A stretch of 64,000 nucleotides of DNA from QHCA01 sp003244095 (lineage in GTDB: Bacteria; Actinomycetota; Actinomycetes; Mycobacteriales; QHCA01): assembly GCA_038329965.1 (NCBI GenBank), contig JBBQNN010000009.1:10110-74109 (forward strand). Reading direction: 5' to 3'. The notes beneath the pieces are model-generated. The model did not search any database. It saw nothing but the letters and a program-made list of their open reading frames with translations, and was not told the origin of the DNA. Made by a program: the position numbers and the translations under genes. Positions 60,954-64,000 of the stretch are shown one piece after another. The stretch's first letter is position 1. Each line of letters starts with the position of its first letter.

Positions 60954-62170
60954 AGGTTGCGTCCTTCTCTGTCGAGGGTGGTACGGATCAGGGAGTCGAG
61001 GGCATCGGCCAGGTGCACCAGGCCGGCGTCGTCGGCCGGCGCGCCGCCGAAGAGCAGGCCGCCGGCCTCGTCAGGGGCGAGGCCGGACCGGGCGGCCACC
61101 GCCGCGACGAGGGCCGCCGGTGTCGGGTCGGCGCCCAGCCCGAGGAAGGGGACCAGTCGGGTGCGGGCGCCACCGCGCAGTGCGTCGGCGGCGCGGTCGC
61201 GGGCGCGGGCCCGGCGGTAGAGCCGGGCCCGGCCCTCGACGGACTCGGCGGCACGTACGACGACCGGCAGCGCCTCGATGACCACCGGACCGAGTCGCCG
61301 GCCGCGCCACAGGGCGAGCAGCAACCCGACCAGGAACAGTTGCGACATGACCGGAGCGACCCAGCCGGGCAGGATGTCGAACAGGCCGGCCTGGTCGACC
61401 GCGCCGGTGCCCGGGTCGGGCATCACCCACCACACGTCGTCGATGCCCTCGTGCCCGGCCAACAGCCCGAGGGTGAGAGCGGCGTTGCCGTGCTGGGCCA
61501 GCTTGTCGTTGGTGAAGGGGTCCGGGCCGCCGATCGCCACGAGCGGCTGGCCGGTGCGGGTGTGCGCCGTGGCCAGCGAACCGTTGTAGCAGCGGCTGCC
61601 CACATCCGGGTTCAGCAAGGTGTACGTCGTGCCGCCGAGGTCGGCGTCGCCCGCCGCGGTCGCCGCGGCCAGCCCGCAGCCGGGGTCGCGCCGCTTGACG
61701 GAGGTGAAGCCGGTCGGCGTGATCTCGCCGGTGAGCTGGTCGAGTGCCCGGTCGGTCGGGTCGAGCACGACCACCCGCACGGTGGAGGGCAGCGTCGGCA
61801 CCCGCTCCAGTGCGTTGGAGGTCTCGTAGTCGGGAAAGGCCACGAAGATCGTGCTCGTAGCGTCGGCCCGGGCCACCGCCGCCGCCACGCCGCGCACGCG
61901 ATGCACGGTGATCCCGCGGTGGCCCAGCAGCACGGACAAGGCCCTGCTGCCGGCCGGATCGACAGCCCGCGGATCGAGCGAGCCACGCTCGAAGCGGCTG
62001 CTCGACAGACCGAGCACGATGGCGCCGAGCAGGACGACGAGGACCACGGCGGCGGGGATCCGCACGATCCGCCAGACGTCGGCCTGGGTACGGCCGCTGG
62101 CCGCCGTCCCCGGCTCACCGGAGGGCGCCGGCGCGGGTGCCGGTGCCGGCGGGTCGAGCAGGGCGGTCAT
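60950..62170 (-). CDS. DUF4350 domain membrane protein
   Basis: 406 residues. One helix near residue 35-55 (PAAVVLVVLLGAIVLGLSSS), a DUF4350 domain (DPAGSRALSVLLGHRGITVH, VFVAFPDYETSNALERVPTL, NGSLATAHTRTGQPLVAIGG), a second helix (VMSQLFLVGLLLALWRGRRL), then a helical tail. Third gene of the MoxR operon, overlapping its neighbours by four bases at each end. Function unknown. Confidence 0.88.
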
Positions 62171-62835
62171 CGCAGGACCGCGAAGGATCCGGCCGGCTGG
62201 GCCGAGTGTGCGCGGGGTGCCCTGGCGGCCTGCACCCGCCGGTCGATCTCGCGCATCTCGTTGTCCATGGCTGCCGTGGCGGGGCGCTTGCCGTACCAGA
62301 CGTCGTCGAAAATCCGGGCCGCCCGGTGCAGGTCGCCCGCCGCGCCCGGCAAGAGGGCACCGGCTTCGTAGGCGACCTCGTCGACGGTCCGGCCCAGGCG
62401 CGGTTCGATGACCACGCGCTCCTCCAGGTCACGGATGATGGCCCGCAGGCGCTCGCGCACCGCCTCGGCGAACCTCCCGGCGGCGGCCTGCTCGTCGGCC
62501 CTCCGCCGGTGCTCGTCGGGGCTCACCGGCCGGGCGAACCCGCCGAAGGGGTCGCCGACCTGGGTACGACGGGACAGCGGGCCGGACTTCAGCCGAATGA
62601 GGACCACCACGGCGACAACCACCATGGCCAGGGCGAATAGCCCCCAGGGGCCACCGGGCACCGCCTTCCCGCCCTTGTCCAGCCCCTGGCTGAGCAGGTT
62701 GAGCAGCTTGTCGATGATCTGCTGGAAGAGGCTGGGCCGCTCCGCCTGGTATATCCCCTTGGACAGCTCGTCGCAGGCCGCATCCCGGGCGCCGTTGCGG
62801 GTGATCGGCTCCAGCGCGAGCAGGAGGGAGATCAT
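62167..62835 (-). CDS. DUF4129 domain membrane protein
   Basis: 222 residues. A membrane helix (GLFALAMVVVAVVVLIRLKS) precedes a soluble DUF4129 domain: AEAVRERLRAIIRDLEERVV, IEPRLGRTVDEVAYEAGALL, RIFDDVWYGKRPATAAM. These match PF13559. ATG 62835 overlaps the preceding stop (ATGA). A longer frame to 63273 reads as non-coding and is rejected. Confidence 0.87.
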   Translation of the reverse strand: MISLLLALEPITRNGARDAACDELSKGIYQAERPSLFQQIIDKLLNLLSQGLDKGGKAVPGGPWGLFALAMVVVAVVVLIRLKSGPLSRRTQVGDPFGGFARPVSPDEHRRRADEQAAAGRFAEAVRERLRAIIRDLEERVVIEPRLGRTVDEVAYEAGALLPGAAGDLHRAARIFDDVWYGKRPATAAMDNEMREIDRRVQAARAPRAHSAQPAGSFAVLR

Positions 62836-63998
62836 GCCCACCCGCCGGGCGGCCCATCCGGTACCGCCTGCGGCATCCGGGACGTCCGTGCGGTCTCCTG
62901 CAGGGCGATGTCGAGCCCTTCGCCGCGCATCCGCCGGTCGACGTAGAGCAGGCCGATCACGCCGGACAGATAGGGCTGAACGACCGACCCGGCCACGATG
63001 CCACCGACGGCACTGATCACGAGGAAGACTATCTGGCGCCAGCCCGCCGGCTGCGTACTGACGCCGCCGAGCAGGAGCACGATGGTGCCCACCACGACGA
63101 ACGGCGTGCTGATGATGCCGGTGAGGAACGAGCCGATCACGGACGACAGCGCGCGGGTGCCCCACACGCGCCAGAAGTCCGGCCGGACCAGCTGCCACGA
63201 CCGCCGCAGCCCCCGCAGCGGGCCGAGCCGCTCCAGGGTGATGGCCGGGGTGGTCAGCGAGAGCATCCCCCACAGGTAGGCGCCCGGAAAGACCAGCAGG
63301 ATCACGCCGAGGAGCCCGCCCAGCACCGCTCCCGCGACGCCGTTGACGGTCAGGCCCAGTGCGAGGCCGGCCGCCGCGGCGAGGATCACGCCCAGCCAGG
63401 GCAGCAGGCCGGCCAGCAGCGAACCGCCCAGCAGGGCCCAGAACCGCGGTTTGACCCGCCGCCAGACCTCGGCGAGGTCGACCGTGCGGCCCACCACGGA
63501 CTCGCCGACCACGACCATCAACATGCCGGTGAGGATCGCTCCGAGAACGGTGGCGACCACCAGGTTGAGCACCGACAGGCCCGCCCCGACCAGGCTGTCC
63601 AGCGGGTTGCCTACGGAGGCGAGGTTGGCGCCGGGCAGGAACGCCCCACCGATCGAGCCCGTGCTCACCTGCGCGACGACCGAGATCGCCTGCTGCACGG
63701 TGACCACCACCGCGGCCAGCCCCATGGTGATGCGCGGCTGGCGGCGGATGATCGACAGGGCGCCGTCGAGCATCTCGCCGACGCCCAGCGGGCGCAGCGG
63801 GACGGCTCCCGGTTTGGGTGCCGGATCGGGCCCCCGGGCGTACGGGCCGTAGTTCGGCGGCGCCGAGCCGGGCGGCGGGCCTCCGGGCGGCGCTGGGCGA
63901 TCAGGTGGAGGGACGGGGCCGTACGCCGGGCCGCCGGCCGGGCCGGCCGGCTCACCCCAGGCCGGGTTGGCCCAGCCCCCTCCGGGCTGATCGCTCAC
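62832..63998 (-). CDS. multi-spanning membrane protein, Pro/Gly-rich N-terminus
   Basis: 388 residues. ~60 Pro/Gly residues (QPGGGWANPAWGEPAGPAGG...) lead to PLRPLGVGEMLDGALSIIRR, then several membrane helices (LLGGSLLAGLLPWLGVILAA, VAGAVLGGLLGVILLVFPGA, FLVISAVGGIVAGSVVQPYL). It resembles the actinobacterial glycerophosphoryl-diester-phosphodiesterase-type membrane domain family without the catalytic domain. First gene of the five-gene MoxR operon. GTG 63998 is close to the window edge. Role unknown. Confidence 0.82.
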   Translation of the reverse strand: MSDQPGGGWANPAWGEPAGPAGGPAYGPVPPPDRPAPPGGPPPGSAPPNYGPYARGPDPAPKPGAVPLRPLGVGEMLDGALSIIRRQPRITMGLAAVVVTVQQAISVVAQVSTGSIGGAFLPGANLASVGNPLDSLVGAGLSVLNLVVATVLGAILTGMLMVVVGESVVGRTVDLAEVWRRVKPRFWALLGGSLLAGLLPWLGVILAAAAGLALGLTVNGVAGAVLGGLLGVILLVFPGAYLWGMLSLTTPAITLERLGPLRGLRRSWQLVRPDFWRVWGTRALSSVIGSFLTGIISTPFVVVGTIVLLLGGVSTQPAGWRQIVFLVISAVGGIVAGSVVQPYLSGVIGLLYVDRRMRGEGLDIALQETARTSRMPQAVPDGPPGGWA

Positions 63999-64000
63999 AG

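Overview
The window comes from a high-GC actinobacterium (Actinomycetota). Many coding regions use GTG starts. Genes pack into ATGA or GTGA overlaps, and several typical actinobacterial families are present: WhiB, coenzyme F420 biosynthesis (fbiA, fbiB, fbiC), a SpoIIM-like protein, an RDD protein, TIGR03089 and DUF3499. The run manC - fbiA/fbiB - whiB - metallopeptidase - DUF3499 - manB - Trm112 - SIS isomerase - CDF - ahcY, with purK/purE, ugd and GtrA nearby, resembles the conserved whiB/manB/ahcY neighbourhood of Streptomyces as I remember it. The genus cannot be fixed by reading; a Frankineae/Sporichthya-like relative is plausible.

Layout. 1-6.4 kb: three GGDEF proteins (one cut by the window edge, two tandem TPR-GGDEF paralogues) and an acyl-CoA carboxylase subunit. 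6.4-17.7 kb: GtrA protein, two acyl-CoA dehydrogenases, an ECF sigma factor fused to an anti-sigma-like zinc motif, purK-purE, a large membrane protein broken near its 3' end, ugd and a methyltransferase. 17.8-19.3 kb: three decayed genes, with a terminator and DnaA-box-like sites. 19.3-21.5 kb: CoA-transferase scoAB and a TIGR03089 protein. 21.5-23.5 kb: a lower-GC reverse transcriptase gene beside an HNH endonuclease remnant. 23.6-32.8 kb: two secreted wall proteins sharing a C-terminal module, a glycosyltransferase, manC, a DNA glycosylase, and fbiB/fbiA. 32.8-37.3 kb: remnants between a peptidase E, a prolyl-tRNA synthetase and an M24 peptidase. 37.3-49.4 kb: F420-dependent oxidoreductase, fbiC, whiB, manB, the SIS isomerase, a CDF transporter, and a MerR-ahcY-ahcY2 operon. 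49.4-53.0 kb: accessory stretch with a broken sigma factor, NUDIX, a helix-turn-helix/TPR regulator, small zinc-type proteins, a Tn3 transposase remnant and a solitary resolvase-like domain. 53-64 kb: methyltransferase, DegT aminotransferase, RDD and SpoIIM proteins, and a MoxR-DUF58-DUF4350-DUF4129 operon.

Functional themes: nucleotide-sugar and envelope work (ugd, manC, manB, SIS isomerase, glycosyltransferases, wall hydrolases); F420 biosynthesis plus a likely user enzyme; the methyl cycle (two AdoHcy hydrolases under a MerR regulator); cyclic di-GMP signalling; acyl-CoA and ketone-body metabolism. Many genes have a TANNNT hexamer 6-7 bases before the start codon, suggesting leaderless mRNAs, and this decided several starts. 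The best candidate for an undescribed system is the stand-alone reverse transcriptase at 21.7-23.2 kb. Next are the tandem AdoHcy hydrolase whose start codon is missing and the small-gene cluster at 51.6-53.0 kb. No tRNA, rRNA or CRISPR array was seen.
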